Assembly (NCBI GenBank): GCA_030141605.1 | Contig: JAQGDQ010000388.1 | Coordinates: forward strand, 124,001-188,000 | DNA length: 64,000 nt | From: Tubiluchus corallicola | Lineage: Eukaryota > Priapulida > Priapulimorpha > Priapulimorphida > Tubiluchidae | Direction of reading: 5' to 3' | Part shown: positions 12,853-26,500 of the stretch, piece after piece | Layout of the letters: every line of letters begins with the position of its first letter | Position numbering within the stretch: position 1 is the stretch's first letter | The notes under the pieces: model-generated | The model's database searches: none | The model's input: the letters and a program-made list of their open reading frames with translations, nothing else | Told to the model about the DNA's origin: nothing | Position numbers and translations under genes: made by a program

Positions 12853-14478
12853 CTATATAAAAATATATTTCTTGAAAAGTTTTGCATCTTACTAAACTAA
12901 AGAATAATATCAACATCAACATTTTAAAATCATCAAGTATTATATCATATCAACCTTGCCATACCATATTTATTGGCATAAGATATGCCTAAAATACAGC
13001 ATAAAATGTGTTGATTTTTTTTATATATTTCATATACCTATCAATGTCAGCTTAAAAGGAAATTAATATTTCCTGTTGCTGCAGTTGAAGATTAGTTCTT
13101 GTAGTAACTTCAGGCCGTATTTAAAAACAAAGACAGATAGGACTGTGTATTTAAAACAGTTAGTGGTGTTTACAGTAAATTAGATCTGAGCTTGTGCACA
13201 ATTGAAACAGTTGGAAAGGGTTAAAGGTTCAACAACACTTGCCTCAATTTTTGATCAGCGTGTTTAATTAATATTGATCTAAAATGCTAGTACCATTATT
13301 ATACACTTAATTTCGCAAAAGCCCTAATAGCTAACCTTTACACTGAAGCTGTTTCGCATGCTACAAAGTTCAATATTTTGAATTTAGGAAACGTTCAAAG
13401 TACAAGTTTCAACTTATTAACAAAGCCAGGTTTTCCAAATGGGATTATCGACTCAAGATTTTAAGCCTTTTACACAGAGAGGCACACGAGCAAGAGCACG
13501 CCATTTCAACTCAAAGGGTTAAAATACCGAAAGACTTAAATACGTGTTCTTAAACTTACCAAGAATAAATTTCGAACATAGATGCAAAAGATTTTGATAC
13601 GCGCTTGATGTGAGTTTCCAATAATTAAACCAAACTATACACAAAAACAAAAGCTCTTATTTGGCCTACTTGACAGGCTTACTCAGGTCGTGTTAAGTAA
13701 AATTTAACAATGAGTTTTTCAATACATTTTTCTAGACATCGATGTCGAACAGTTGAAATGAAGTATTTACAATGTCAATGTACTCAGAATTAAAAAAAAG
13801 CTCGAAAATTAATGATAGCCGTTCAATAATACCAGGTTTGGTGCTAGATGCATGTACATAAAACGCAAGCAACAATGTGGGAAATTCAAACTCACAAATG
13901 TTTTGCTAGTACAGGCCTACTATGATTAAATTGAAAATACTCGACCTAGTTAGAAAGTTTTAGTGCTAAGAAGAACAATACGTTAAAAGTATTAAAAATA
14001 TTTCATCCTTCTGTACTATATAAACAGTTAAACTAAAGCAAAAGTTAAGTAACGGTTACGAAAACTGAAGAACAGTCGCAAAAGTGATTCTCACAAAACC
14101 CCTCAAAATGAAATTCTTTATTTCAGTACCCGTTCAGATAGGCCGTTATCTATCACAATCAATCATCATGTTTGGTGTTGTTCGGTGTGAGATAACAACA
14201 CTACAGTAAGTTACTAGTTTGCCATCGCCAAATAAACATTCTTTTTGTAGCCAAGAATTGACATAATATCTAGGCCTGTAAACCTACACAAATAGGCCTG
14301 TTATCCACTTACTGTCGCAGTGTCAGTTAGCACCACTCTTATGTCTATGTGATTCTAATCTTACCTCAACAGGCCGCTTTCGTGGCCGCCCTCGTCCCTT
14401 TTTTGGTGGCGTCGTTTCCTCAGCTGGACCCGCAGATGGACCAGGCTTTTCTTCTGAAGGGCCAGCTTTTTCCGACAT
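12787..14478 (-). CDS. HMGA-family AT-hook chromatin protein (first two coding exons; gene partial)
   Basis: Two minus-strand exons join in phase 0: 14478-14365 (38 codons from ATG) and 12852-12787 (22 codons). The first ends in a lysine/proline stretch with GRGRPRKRP; the second carries PKRPRGRPRGSKN. Both are AT hooks, which bind the minor groove of AT-rich DNA. The order and exon split match vertebrate HMGA1/HMGA2, where hook 1 and hook 2 lie in consecutive exons and hook 2 reads PKRPRGRPKGSKN. Exon 1 is preceded by Ser/Pro/Glu-rich residues. Donors are GTAAGA and GTAAGG; the exon 2 acceptor is TATATAG. A third hook and an acidic tail are expected further left but were not located, so the gene is incomplete here. 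HMGA proteins are nuclear architectural factors. An unrelated AT-hook protein is possible but less likely given the hook 2 context. Confidence 0.85.
14365..14478 (-). CDS. HMGA-like coding exon 1
   Basis: ATG at 14478-14476 begins MSEKAGPSEE; the exon ends ..KRPVE before GTAAGA. It contains AT hook 1 (GRGRPRK). An upstream in-frame methionine exists at 14526, but the downstream start matches the family's short MSE-type N terminus. Confidence 0.85.
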
Positions 14479-15445
14479 GTTAGTCCACACACACAATGGC
14501 CGAAGAGCTGCTGCTGGCCAGTCCACTCACCCAATCACCGACACGAAAATCAATTTCCCTGAATCAGTGCGAATGGTAATTATTATTTCTCCGGCATACA
14601 TCCCACATTTCGCTGTCATAAAACACGTGTTTAAATCCGGTGCAGAAACAACACTGATTTCTGAGGATCTTTGAAAAGAGAAGATCGCACGTTTTCCGGA
14701 TCGCACACCACGATCTCGGGCATTAACTCTTCCCTATTAGCCGCTACTAGATCATGAAGAAAAAAACGTGTGTCCTCCCACCGTGCACAGGATGATATGA
14801 ATTACATTGGCAATGTGTGCCGCAGACTGCAGCAGTAGCAGCTGACCAGAGCTGAATTTTGCTGTTGACAGCGAACGCTGGGTGATCACCGATAGATGTC
14901 ACCACCAGCCAATCTGTATTAGAATACCTTTATATTTACTGCGTAAAAGAGTGCCGACAACTATTAAATTTTTTTGTCATAACGAAATGTTACGTCATCA
15001 CAAATCACATCATAATTAAGTAGGACTACTACAATAAAAGCTAATTGCAATAAAAGTTTAATTGTTAATAACCTAAGTGTGAAATAATCAAGAACTCGAG
15101 AAGGGAATAGCAGGTTTTTCCTAGATAATTTTGAGCTCATTTTATAATATGCCGCCCGCATGCACGCACCGGGCCAAAAAGTTAGCGTACCTAACTTACG
15201 GAATATTAATGCTAAAACTTAATTGTAATTATATGAGACTACTTCAGTTATGCTTTTAATTAGTATCATTTTCTTTATATCAGCTTAAAGTGATAGCAAG
15301 TGTAGCTTTTACTTTCATTAAGTTAGCCCGATCGCATCTTTCAATGTACTGATCGTTATATACATAGATTTTTCTGGGCATTTTATAGCGCTAAATTTAT
15401 AAAAGTTTAAAAGTTTCTTTTATTTTAAATTTGGGTAACAGACAG

Positions 15446-15813
<368 letters not shown>

Positions 15814-17640
15814 GACCAGTGCCCGTGCCACACTACTACTACTATATTACTACAAGTACTACATATACACAAGGGGCTATAGGCTTCGAGAAATTGTCTT
15901 CTGTGTTTGTACTTTACTGTATTAAAATGTAGTTTAAAGATATGGTATTGTCACGCTCACCGGCAAAAAATATGGACACAGAAATGGATTTGGTTTTATA
16001 GATAATTATAGATGTAAATAGAGTATAACATATTTGCAATTTGATGCATTTTACATAATTCTCTCGTGCCAACTTGCCAAATCAATAAGCCTCAATCTTT
16101 CTTCAAATTAACCAAATTCGTATATAAAAATGCCCAAGTTGTTATAATTATAATAATTTATTTTGGCCGCAGTCTCCATTAGAAATTGATCGTGATCCTA
16201 ATCTATAAAAAGGTAGTCATTGTGTGGCTTTTGTTGTTCTAGTTGTTAGTGATAGTGACAGAGATACGTTATCAAACTGCAGATATAGGAATGATGATCT
16301 CTGAAGCCATATACTCAAGGTAAGATAAAATGTAGCCCCACAAAGTTGGTGTTTTAGTGTTTTAGTTTTGGAGTTAGGGTTATAAGGACGCGCTTGTTTT
16401 CAGGTAGGACGAAATTGCTTACTGCTTACGTGTATATTTTTTGATACATTGACAATATCAGTTTTTAAACTAAGTTGTTAATACAGTAAAGTACAGATAT
16501 AAAAATATTAAAAGTGCTTATAGTGCTGAGAGTAAGAGTGACAGAGTGGAAGAGAGAGAGAGGGAAATTTTCTAATATTTGATAGAAAATATTTAAATTG
16601 CACTTGCGACAAGAGTGCCACTACTGTACGTGTTACTATTATGCTTTAGTTCAATTTTGTTTCTTATTTCTATGCGTGACATCTAAATTTATGCTCTTTT
16701 GTAACTGTATAATTGTCTAGCATGTTTTCTAAGATGTCTTATATCGTGCCAGATATTTTAAATTAGTAAGATTTCTATACCGAACGGTAATTTTGTTTAT
16801 GTAAACTTCCTTTGTTTTATTAATAAAAGACGATTTATTTATTTTAATTGTTATTTCAGCTCATAGATAAGCCATAAATTATACAATAATTACTAAAAAA
16901 ACTAATTATAAAACATAAAATTACAATTTGCAGTAAAATGAGAGGAGAGCATTAAAATATTTACATAAATGACACAAGTACATCAAAATTTCATTCCAAT
17001 GGACAAAAATTTATTGGAGCATATAAAACATCGCTATTGTAAATTATATGTTTTAATAAACCATAACAAGAGTTGAAAACACGGCATCTAGGATTTGAAA
17101 TAATGCTTAAAGTTCATGCATTTTTTGCTCATGGGTAATTTCAATTTAGATTTATCATAGTAGATATTGATATAGATATTACATTTTAGTAACTGGGCCA
17201 ATCGTACTATTACCAAAGTGTAAAAAGAGCGATTTAACTATTGCGCGTATTTCGTTTGCGATTAACGGCTACGCTGGCGGCATCAAACGGCGGATGATTA
17301 AAAAATTTTGAGCGGCGCATTAACTATAATAACATTATTATTAAGTTCACCAATAATGTTGGCATACGCGCAATTTCGATAAGCCAAAATCACTTTTGCG
17401 TTTTTAATAAAAGAAGAATATCTCAATTAAAAGCAATAATTAGTTTAAAAAACTGAAAACATTTCATGAAAAGGAACAAAATTGTGGCAATAACTTTGTA
17501 TTATGTACTTGCAAATACTTCTTCAGTTTTCTTGTAAGTAAAATTTTATTGTTCTTCCTGAGGAAAGAGGCTAGCTGACTGTGTGATGGGCTGCCAACTA
17601 TGTAAAAAAGTAATGCATTCTTTATTGATTTATTGTTTTT

Positions 17641-17712
17641 CTCTCCCTCCCTCTTTTAGAGAGAAAGAGAGGAGGGAGAGACAGAGAAAGAGAGAGGGAG
17701 AGGAAGAGAATC
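17641..17712. repeat. CT/AG mirror and inverted tract
   Basis: CTCTCCCTCC is followed within about 30 bp by its complement GGAGGGAGAG, then by AG-rich sequence. It could form a hairpin or triplex. No coding content. Confidence 0.6.
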
Positions 17713-17862
17713 AAGGAAGGAATCAATTAATTTAAGCTCATCAATAGATAATATTTATCAAGAATTGTCAGTGGATTTAGCCACAAGTGTTTTATTAGTA
17801 CGCTTATACAAGTAAATTTTTTACACGTAAACAAACTGTATTTAATGAACATTTATTTTGAC

Positions 17863-18045
17863 GTAAGTCTAACTGAATCTTAAAAAAATTAGGCTAAATA
17901 TAAGTGACGTCTACACATGATATATAAGGTGTTATGCACGCCTGCCAATTCTAAGTAAGTCTAACTGAATCTTAAAAAATAGGCTAAATATAAGTGACGT
18001 CTACCCATGATATATAAGATGTTATGATCCGCGTGCAGATTCTAA
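17863..18045. repeat. tandem duplication, period 92 bp
   Basis: Two adjacent copies beginning GTAAGTCTAACTGAATC with only a few differences. Confidence 0.9.
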
Positions 18046-18945
18046 TTTATGTGCCAGGTTGGCTTCTCACCCGAATTCTGTAACTTGATTTTGACCTAGT
18101 TAGTTGGTTGTTATAGAGGTGGAAATGATGTCGGTTGCTTAGGATGACAGCTCTGATGTTTCGTTTTGTTATTTTTTCTTCACTGATAATAAAAAAGAGG
18201 AGTAATGTCGTAAATGCATCTCTGTTTCATCTCTGATTTTATAGCCAACTCCAACTCATAACAAAGGTCAATGTATGATTATATGCTTTTTAAACATCTT
18301 TTAACTTGGAATTAACAAAACATGCAGATGCTTAGATTAAGTTTTGTTCTGGAAAGAATATTTTGCTCTTCTGAAAAAATCGATTTTTTTCTATGAAAGG
18401 TATTACACATGAAAGTCGGGCCTATATATTTATAAGTTATATTTCCCGATAAGAACATATTAAATAGGAATGTTTTTTAGAAGAAATATTTCTCCAGAAA
18501 TAGAATACTACATGAGCCAGGTATTTGCAAGCTTTCTTTCTGATCAACTTTCTTAACTTCTTTTGTAAATAAGCCTATTAATTTTCATGATATATGATTA
18601 TAATAGTTTTTATTTTAACTACTAATTATTCTTAATGTCTTATGCTTGCTTTATATAATATTCAAAGTGGACTTGTAACAAATGGTACAAAACCATGTTA
18701 TAATTATCTGGCTGCATCCTTGGGAAATTTAAAAAGATGTTTTCATTTGTGTTTTCGCGACTCATTGCTGGCTTTGGTGGTCTCATCAATTCATCTGCTA
18801 CAGTACACACAGCTTGCGCTATAGAGTCATGATAACAACAGCCGCACTGCTGTGCCGCTAGGGCGACACTAACTGCGCGAACTACTGCGCAGAAGGACTT
18901 TCCCTACTTTATTGTGTATACTTTGCTACTACTACAGTAAACGAG

Positions 18946-19044
18946 TCACATGACCAAGTGGCGGGAAGGTTTCTCCATCGACTCGGTGACGTAATGACGT
19001 ATTTTCCGAATTTGGTAAAGCGTGCCGTGTGCAAAAACCACGTG
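18946..19044 (+). promoter_or_regulatory. CNBP: probable CNBP promoter motif cluster
   Basis: Within 100 bp lie TCACATGA (18946-18953, E-box of the MiT/USF type), GGCGGGAA (18960-18967, E2F-like), two overlapping CRE/ATF motifs TGACGTAATGACGT (18987-19000) and CACGTG (19039-19044, Myc/USF E-box). This is the most GC-rich stretch upstream of CNBP and precedes a candidate 5' UTR exon. Function is inferred from motif content only. Confidence 0.45.
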
Positions 19045-19100
19045 CACCCATAACTCACGTAAGAAGTTGTAAGGGAAGAAGTACGCTTTGGATTTTTGCT

Positions 19101-19119
19101 CCTTTTTCGTCCACATCAG
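19101..19119 (+). other. CNBP: candidate CNBP 5' UTR exon with TOP-like start
   Basis: The CNBP ATG lies only 16 nt after a splice acceptor, so an upstream non-coding exon is required. The best donor nearby is CATCAG|GTAATT at 19119/19120, preceded by the pyrimidine run CTCCTTTTTCGTCC. A start in that run would give a 5' UTR of about 35 nt with a terminal oligopyrimidine-like end. The start position is a guess; other donors are possible. Confidence 0.35.
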
Positions 19120-20399
19120 GTAATTTTTTTCATCTTATTCAGTATCCATTGCTAACGGCATATTCGTCCGGTTATATTGGTATGTATTTTATGTCACTTT
19201 CGCTTGTATTTGCTGCTTAACTATGTGGGAGAAATTTTGCAAGTCACCGGTACAGTAACAACTTGCGTTTGTGGAGGTGATTGACCAAATCTAATGGCGG
19301 CTGTTATATTGCGTGTCAGAAAATTTGATGAATCAGACGTTCAGTCCTGCTTGTTTACAGAAAACGTTTATTGCTATATAATTATTTCAAATAATAATTA
19401 GATAACATACGTTTATAAATAGTTCAGGATTTTTATTGATGGGGAAATAAACTATTAAACATGCTACAGCATTTTGCTTGCAGTAATTAGAAAACTTGAC
19501 GCCAGGGAAAATGTTGTAACTTTGTTGAGATATTTTTGGCAGAACTTGAGATTTTGAACTATAATGTTTTTTAATTTGAAGTATGATAGTGAATTAGTTG
19601 CAAAATTACCATGTTAGATTTTCTTTCTGAATTTTTACTGACGGAAAAAACTTGATACATTGTGCCTGCAGTGTAAAACTTCGCACCAAGGAAGTGTTAT
19701 AACTTTGTTTAGCAGAACTTGAGATTATAAACTATACTGCTTGTTTTATTTGAAGTAAGATGGAGGGCTGTAAGGCCGTAAGTTTTTAAAGTCTTCCGGT
19801 TGTTTATAGATTCGAGTAGAATTCAATCAAATTGCATTATAAACACAAAACAAATTTCGAAGAAATGGGCATGTGTTATTTGTGTGAATATGGGAAACCT
19901 TTTCACAAACGTATTGCTGTTCTTTGCAAGCTGACCCAAAAGTTTGTCTTGGCAACTGCAAAAACTAAATAAAAAGACGTAGTGGGTGCTCGAATTATAT
20001 TAAAAAATAAAAGTCGGAAAACTTCTTCCAAGGTCGTGAAGTCCCTAAGTCTGGTTGATAAAGAGTTGCCAGCTTGCTGTTCAAGTTTAAGGTAAACTCA
20101 TTTGATAAGACCTTTTGTTACTTTCAAAATATGTTTACTTATTTGTTGAGTGGCATTTATTTATTGTAGGTTTTTTACACATGTTGTTTTGGCTCTATTT
20201 GTTTATTTAGGTAATTTCTATTTCATGTCAGAAATCGATTGAAATTTCTTTTTTTCTTTTAAGTGTTTAAGTTTCTTTAAATTTGAGTTAAGATTGGTGT
20301 TGTAAAATAATTTACTAAAATAGGCGTGTGGTTTTATGTAGCTTGATATTGCGAATAAAAAGTAGGAAATTATTTTTTTATAGGTTTAAAGTCACCATC

Positions 20400-20562
20400 A
20401 TGAGTGATAGCTGCTACAAATGTGGAAAGTCAGGACACTTTGCTCGTGAATGTCGTGATGGCGGAGGGGGCGGCGGCGGCAGAGGTCGTGGACGAGGGGG
20501 CTCAACTACTTACTCGCGCGGCGGTGGCCGTGGCGGGGGTGGATACAGAGGAGGCGGAGGAG
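20400..20562 (+). CDS. CNBP: CNBP exon 2 (start, knuckle 1, RG box)
   Basis: Acceptor TATAG ends at 20383 and the ATG is at 20400. Knuckle 1 covers residues 5-18. The Gly/Arg box follows and runs to the donor G|GTAATT; the exon ends in phase 1. Read-through would stop 20 nt into the intron. Confidence 0.93.
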
Positions 20563-23500
20563 GTAATTGTAGCTTTAAGTGATTGAGAAGAGTGTTTGTA
20601 ACAATTGGATTCACTATAATTTTGACACAAAATCACTTGTAAGAAACTTTGGCTTCCAAAAGTCCTAAGTGCGTTAAGCTTGTTTCAGTGTTACCGAAAC
20701 CTTTAACAGTATTTCCATTTTTTTAATCAAGATGTTTTGCTCTAAAATTTAAAATCCACTCATTTTTGAATGCAGCTCAGAAACTTAACCCCCCTAAAGT
20801 TTTATATAGCTGCGTAAATATAATGAAATTACTGTTATTTGTTTACCAACTTTATGTTACAAGTAGCAAACTTCAACGTTTACACCCAAGCATTTTTATA
20901 CCTGCAGCCATTTTAATGAGTCTTTATCTACTAAGAAACTGAAGCAAGTTTTGTTGACACCAATGGCTTCTTTTTATAATTTTTGGATCGTCCTTGAACT
21001 TTTGGTTTGAGAGATGACAATTTATGCGTTGTAAGCTATTAGTAAGAATTTTCTTCTTTTTTGAAGATTTTTTCAAATGTATTTTAAAATTTGCCGATTT
21101 TCCATTTAATTAATGTGCTTCTATCCAAAATGGTTTGTACTTTAGCAGTTAATGATACATAGTGGGCACTAGTTAGGAAATGGTAACTGCATGATTATGA
21201 TGTAATGTGGGGCATATTTCTGTAGGTTGTGGATCATATGGCCATCTAATTTAAGAAATGTTTAAACTAATTTCACCGTGAAGAAACCTGGGCAGGGTTA
21301 GAAATTAAAGCTTACCACCCTTTTGTAAGACTAGACATGACAAAGCCCGTTGAGATAAATATAAAGGACTTCGCTTTTGGTTTTAAATGTTTTCTTATTA
21401 GGGCAGAGAATTTTGTCCTTAAAAAACTGCAAGAAAAACACATGCATTTGGTAGCGACTGTGTTTACGACTGTATTTAGGAATATTAATGTATCGTATAT
21501 ACTCGCATATAAGCCGACCCCCTAAAACTGCTTTAAAATGGCCAGTTTTTGCAAAAACCCGTATATAAGCCGACCATCAACTTGTCTAATTTTACTCCAT
21601 ACCCAATCAACAAAATTGATCCCTTTTTGTCACATTTTGTTAATTGGGTATTTATTGGTTCATAGAGATTTTTTACTGTAAAGATGTAAAATGCTAACTT
21701 TTATGTTACATACTAGAAGAAATAGAAGAAATTGTACATTTTGATATGAATAAAGAAGAAAATATTTTGTTTTCTATTTATTCACAAAAAATTATAACAT
21801 TTCTGTTTATAATTTAACGTAGTGTTCTTAAAAATAATTAGTGTGCAATTTTCGTTCTCTGTCTCAAACTTATAGAATGTCTGTTCAGAAAACGTGTACA
21901 CCAACCGTTATCTAATGAATACAAAAAGCAGACATTTATTGAAATGTGAATTTTTTCTAAAAAAAAGTGGGTGGACGGCGATCCCCCTCCAATACACCAC
22001 TGGTGACACACAACCAAATAAAGAGTCAGATAGCGATGAAAATGTGTGGCTGGAAAATTGGCATTAGTGTCTGTCCTTGTGTTCATTTTGTTTCATGCGC
22101 ATATAAGCCGACCCCCTGATTTCAGTATTCTATTTTATAGTTCTAAATTCGGCTTATATGCGAGTATATACGGTACAGTGATATTCGAAAAAAAATTGGA
22201 ATTTAACTAAAAGCGAATCTCCTTTGACAAACTGCACAATTTCGAACCCTGCTGCACTTAGCGTTCAGTAATATCTCATTAGCAAATGGGCTGCATCGAG
22301 TGAGCTTGATAAAATAAACCAATGTTTACTGCAAATGAGACATAAACTATACATATTTTAATGGCTAAAGCTATCTGCCATTTTTGCAAACTGTAAATGT
22401 TCGAAAGTAGAGAATGTCAAGCATTCGGTGCATCCCTCGTAACGACTGTCGTCTGCCTCCTTCAGATCGTTGCTACAAGTGCAGCAAGATTGGACATTTT
22501 GCACGGGACTGTCCCGAAGAGAGCGACCGCTGTTATAAGTGCAACACGTTCGGCCACATTGCCAAAAACTGTCCAAAGGGTGATGCGGAAGCAGGTAGGC
22601 GGGGCGTGTGTGCTATAGGTTGCTGCACAGTGGCTTCTTTTTGGTTTAAGCCTGTAACCAATTCTGTGCTGCTGTTGAACGTTTGTCTTTTTCAGACATC
22701 ACTGTTTGTGCTACCTCTTCCTTATGCTTCCACTCTGACATTCTCTGTAGTGGTGGGCAGAATCTCAACACCTATTTGTCAATTGTTTGATTGTGTAATT
22801 GTACAAGTCTTTGTTGGGCAGTCTTTTTTGTCTAGCTAGCTTGTCGATTACAGTTAATAGTTTGTACCCACTTTGTTTAGTGCTCACACATTTAGAGAAA
22901 CTACTAACTTAGTGCTAAGCTAATAAACAGTTATTAGTAATTGTTGTTAATCTTGCTGGTTTGGTTGCTTTGACAAAAAATTTTTGCATGAATGTTTGGC
23001 TTGCTACTTGCAGTGGTTCATGTGCAGAAGGCGGCTTGGAGAATATAATCATTTTCACAGTTTCAGCAATTAATGATGATTGTGAAAGGTCAGAGGTTAA
23101 GTGTACTATACAATGCATTTGTGTACACTTGACAATGCTCACAGTCCATGCTATTGTAATAGTAATCGTTTTAATATGTTTTAATAGCTAGTTAGAACTA
23201 CCTAGTTCATTTTTTCTTGTTCCCAAGCAAAATTATGCTAATAAGTCCATGTAAAACAACTAAAGTTACTGAACTGAGGCAGCAGACTGCTTTGCTTTAT
23301 CCACAAGTCAAGTTGATGCTTGTAGTTAAGATAAGCTGCTATGATACACTTAACCTTTGCCCTACAGCGACTGCGCGTACACACAACGAAGATATGAAAA
23401 AGCTTATTAAGTGGGGGGAGGCTACTAAATTCATTTTCATTGGTTAATCTCCATTCTTGGCTGATATTGGTGGTGGTTAGCACTTTTCTTGTCTAAAAAA

Positions 23501-26500
23501 TATTTGACATGTGCATATCAAATGGTTTTCGTGCATCTCTCACATTACTGCTCAAAGTAAGGGAACGTTCTTATAAAAAAACGGAAAATTGGATGCAGTG
23601 TTATTTGTGTGTGCACTGATTTAGAACAAGTACACGAGAATGCTGCTTGCGTGCTATAAAGACCATTTTATTACAATGCCAAACAGTTTCTCTGATACAT
23701 AGTTGTTCACACAGTGCACATAAGTTGTAGAGTTTTTGCAAAATGGTTGAATTTTGGGACCCTATTGATTAACTTTCTTATTCTAATATTTTTCCTTTCT
23801 GTGCAGTGTATAGGATCATGTTTCTTTAAGTTTTTGTTCGTCAGTCATTTGGGCTCTGCTAGCTTTAAAATTCACTTGACTTCTAATGTCGCCCAGGTTT
23901 ACCACTTGCTAAAATGCTAACAATGCAGTTTTCTCGCTAAACCGTCATCAATAATGATTTTGATCCTAGAATGAAAGACACGTCTATAATTTTGTGATTA
24001 AAAAGCTATACTTTAAGATTTTAGCTGCATTTGTTTTGTTAAACAAACTTCTTTGCAAATGGAAAATGGCATTACCATTAATTAATGGCGTGATTGAATT
24101 TCCAACGTTAAATCATCGAGGTTGTTGACAAGCTTTATGTTTAGCTCGAAAATTGTCTTGGAATCCGGTTTCACAAAAGTGTTCTTTGCTTGCCTGCTCA
24201 ACTTTTGTGTTGTCTTCTAGGCTCATGTTACAACTGCGGTGAATCCGGCCACGTACAGAGAGATTGTCCCTCTGGAGGTGGCAAGAGCTGCTACAATTGC
24301 GGCAAAAGTGGACACATCTCCAGAGACTGTCCAGAACAGTCGGGAAGAGGAGGATCTCGCGATGTGGCGGTAAACATGTTATTTTGTGCTTACAGCTGTT
24401 TGATGTGTTTACGATTTTTAGTTTTGTCCATTGGAACTGAAACAAGTAGTTAGATTCAGTACAATAATATCATTGAAAGGCTAGATGGATAAATGAGATG
24501 ATATCACATTAATTAATAATCATTTGAATGCACAAGCATATGCAGGTGTGACTTGGTAAACACAGTTTCATTAACTTGACAAGAAACAAACTTGGTAAAT
24601 GTTAGTGGATCTTCACGATAAAGTACCTGGCTGCAATCTCTTATGTATGTTGCTGAGCGATATTAGCAGTACCTTCTTTGACTTTCGGCAAAATTAAACT
24701 AAATCGGTGCAGACACTTTCGATTTAAAACCAATTTTGTTTATAGCACAAATTCGTTATTGCAATAGAATTGTTTTAAACACCTTGAACTGTACTTACGT
24801 GGCATGATGAAAAGTAGGATTGACACATTTTTCGAGTGCAGCTGCCACTTAGCAGTTGTGATGAATAATAATTTCTGCCAAATGCTGAGTAGTTGGTTTT
24901 TAATAGGCTGTCCAGACCAAAAGATATAGCGAGTAGATAAACATTGATTTTATAGGAATTCTATTAAATGAACGAAAAGTGATGCTTGTGTAGAAAAGAA
25001 CTAACAAACGTGAAATGTTGTTGTGCAAATTCAAAACATAAAAAGCTTCGCTGAGCTGCTAGTATCGCTTACAAGTCCAAAGCGATTAGTAAAACTATTC
25101 TTCCCAATTTAGAAAATATTGCTGAAACATCCTAATTACAACTGAATATTCATTTACCTTTACGGCAAGAAAACGTAATGCTTAAAATGCTGATTATATA
25201 TTTTCAGTATTAATATTAATAAAACTAAGAATGGTATCTGATCAAATATTTATTAACTGGAGTGAGTAATTACTTGTGTAACATCAATGAAGTGACTGTC
25301 ATTGTTTAGGCTTTTTTGGATTTTAGTGTTACAATTGTGGGAAACTGGGACACATTTCCAGAGAATGCACAGAAGCAAGGGAGAGTCGCGGTGGCTCCGA
25401 CATAACAGTATGAAGTCTCTTTTATGCTATGCATTAATTTCGAAAGAATTTTTATACAATTCGACATTATAGATGCATTTAAAACTGCGGTCTGTTTCGT
25501 GTATCATGGCAGGACCTGATTTACACCTTGTTTAACGAATTAAGTAGTTGGTTAGAGCCAATTGTCCTGGTGTTCACCAGGCCGTTTTCTGACCAGGCTT
25601 GGCAATATCTAATTTGCAGACACACTGTGATAACTTTTCTCTGAAGTCTTTGTTGGTTTATCAGCTGACATTTGCGAAGTGTAGAGTACATTATTGTGAT
25701 AATTCATATAAATAGCCTTGCAGTAAATCATTTGATAGTAAGGTTAGGTCTGCATTAGCTGATGTTAGCTTTTTCAATTATCAACATCTGGTTTGGTATA
25801 GGCATATTAAAGACAATGAGTTGTTTGGTCATGTCTAATAATTTTTTTGGCCATATAATTTTTGTCTGGAACCTTGGTGCTGCGGTGTCTATCCGTTTGG
25901 ATAATAGAGCAATCTCACATTTTTTCAGTGCTACAAGTGCGGCAAAACTGGTCACATGGCCCGCAACTGCTCGGACCGTGATGGAGAGGGCGACACTCGA
26001 AGATGTTACACATGCGACCAGCCAGGACACATTTCACGCGATTGTCCAGAGGCCGGTAGCAATGATACTTGCTACAGGTAGGGGGTAAGGGTCATTTTAT
26101 TGCATTCTCTTCCTTCATTATTCCGATCTTTCCTCTTCAAGGACTGACACCTGTCTTTAGGCCTAATCTCTTTTTGTTGCCCAAAATGTGTTTAGAATTT
26201 GGTACGGTTAGTATCATGCAGTCTCGCACAATTTTGTTTCTTCGCATGCTGCACAAAGAAGCTGTATTCTTTGTGCAGAACCATAAAAGAATTTGGTTCT
26301 CTAAAATTGTGATGCAGTTCACTTTTATTTAACATCTCTGAAGCTGTTTGTTATTTGGCAAAATTACTCTTATTTTTGCTTTTGGTGTTTTATATTTAAG
26401 CTTTTGAACTCGAAGTTACCTTAATACTTGCACTATTAACTGTTAAAGATTCAGTCGAAGAATTTCAAAAGTATGTATGTAAGTATGTTTGTTAAAACAA

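Noticed and set aside
21838-22086. 82-codon minus-strand frame as the TIR element's transposase
   Set aside because: No transposase motif; too short, and orientation not supported by other evidence.
23069-23270. Box C/D snoRNA in a CNBP intron (AATGATGA)
   Set aside because: No D box at suitable distance and no closing stem.
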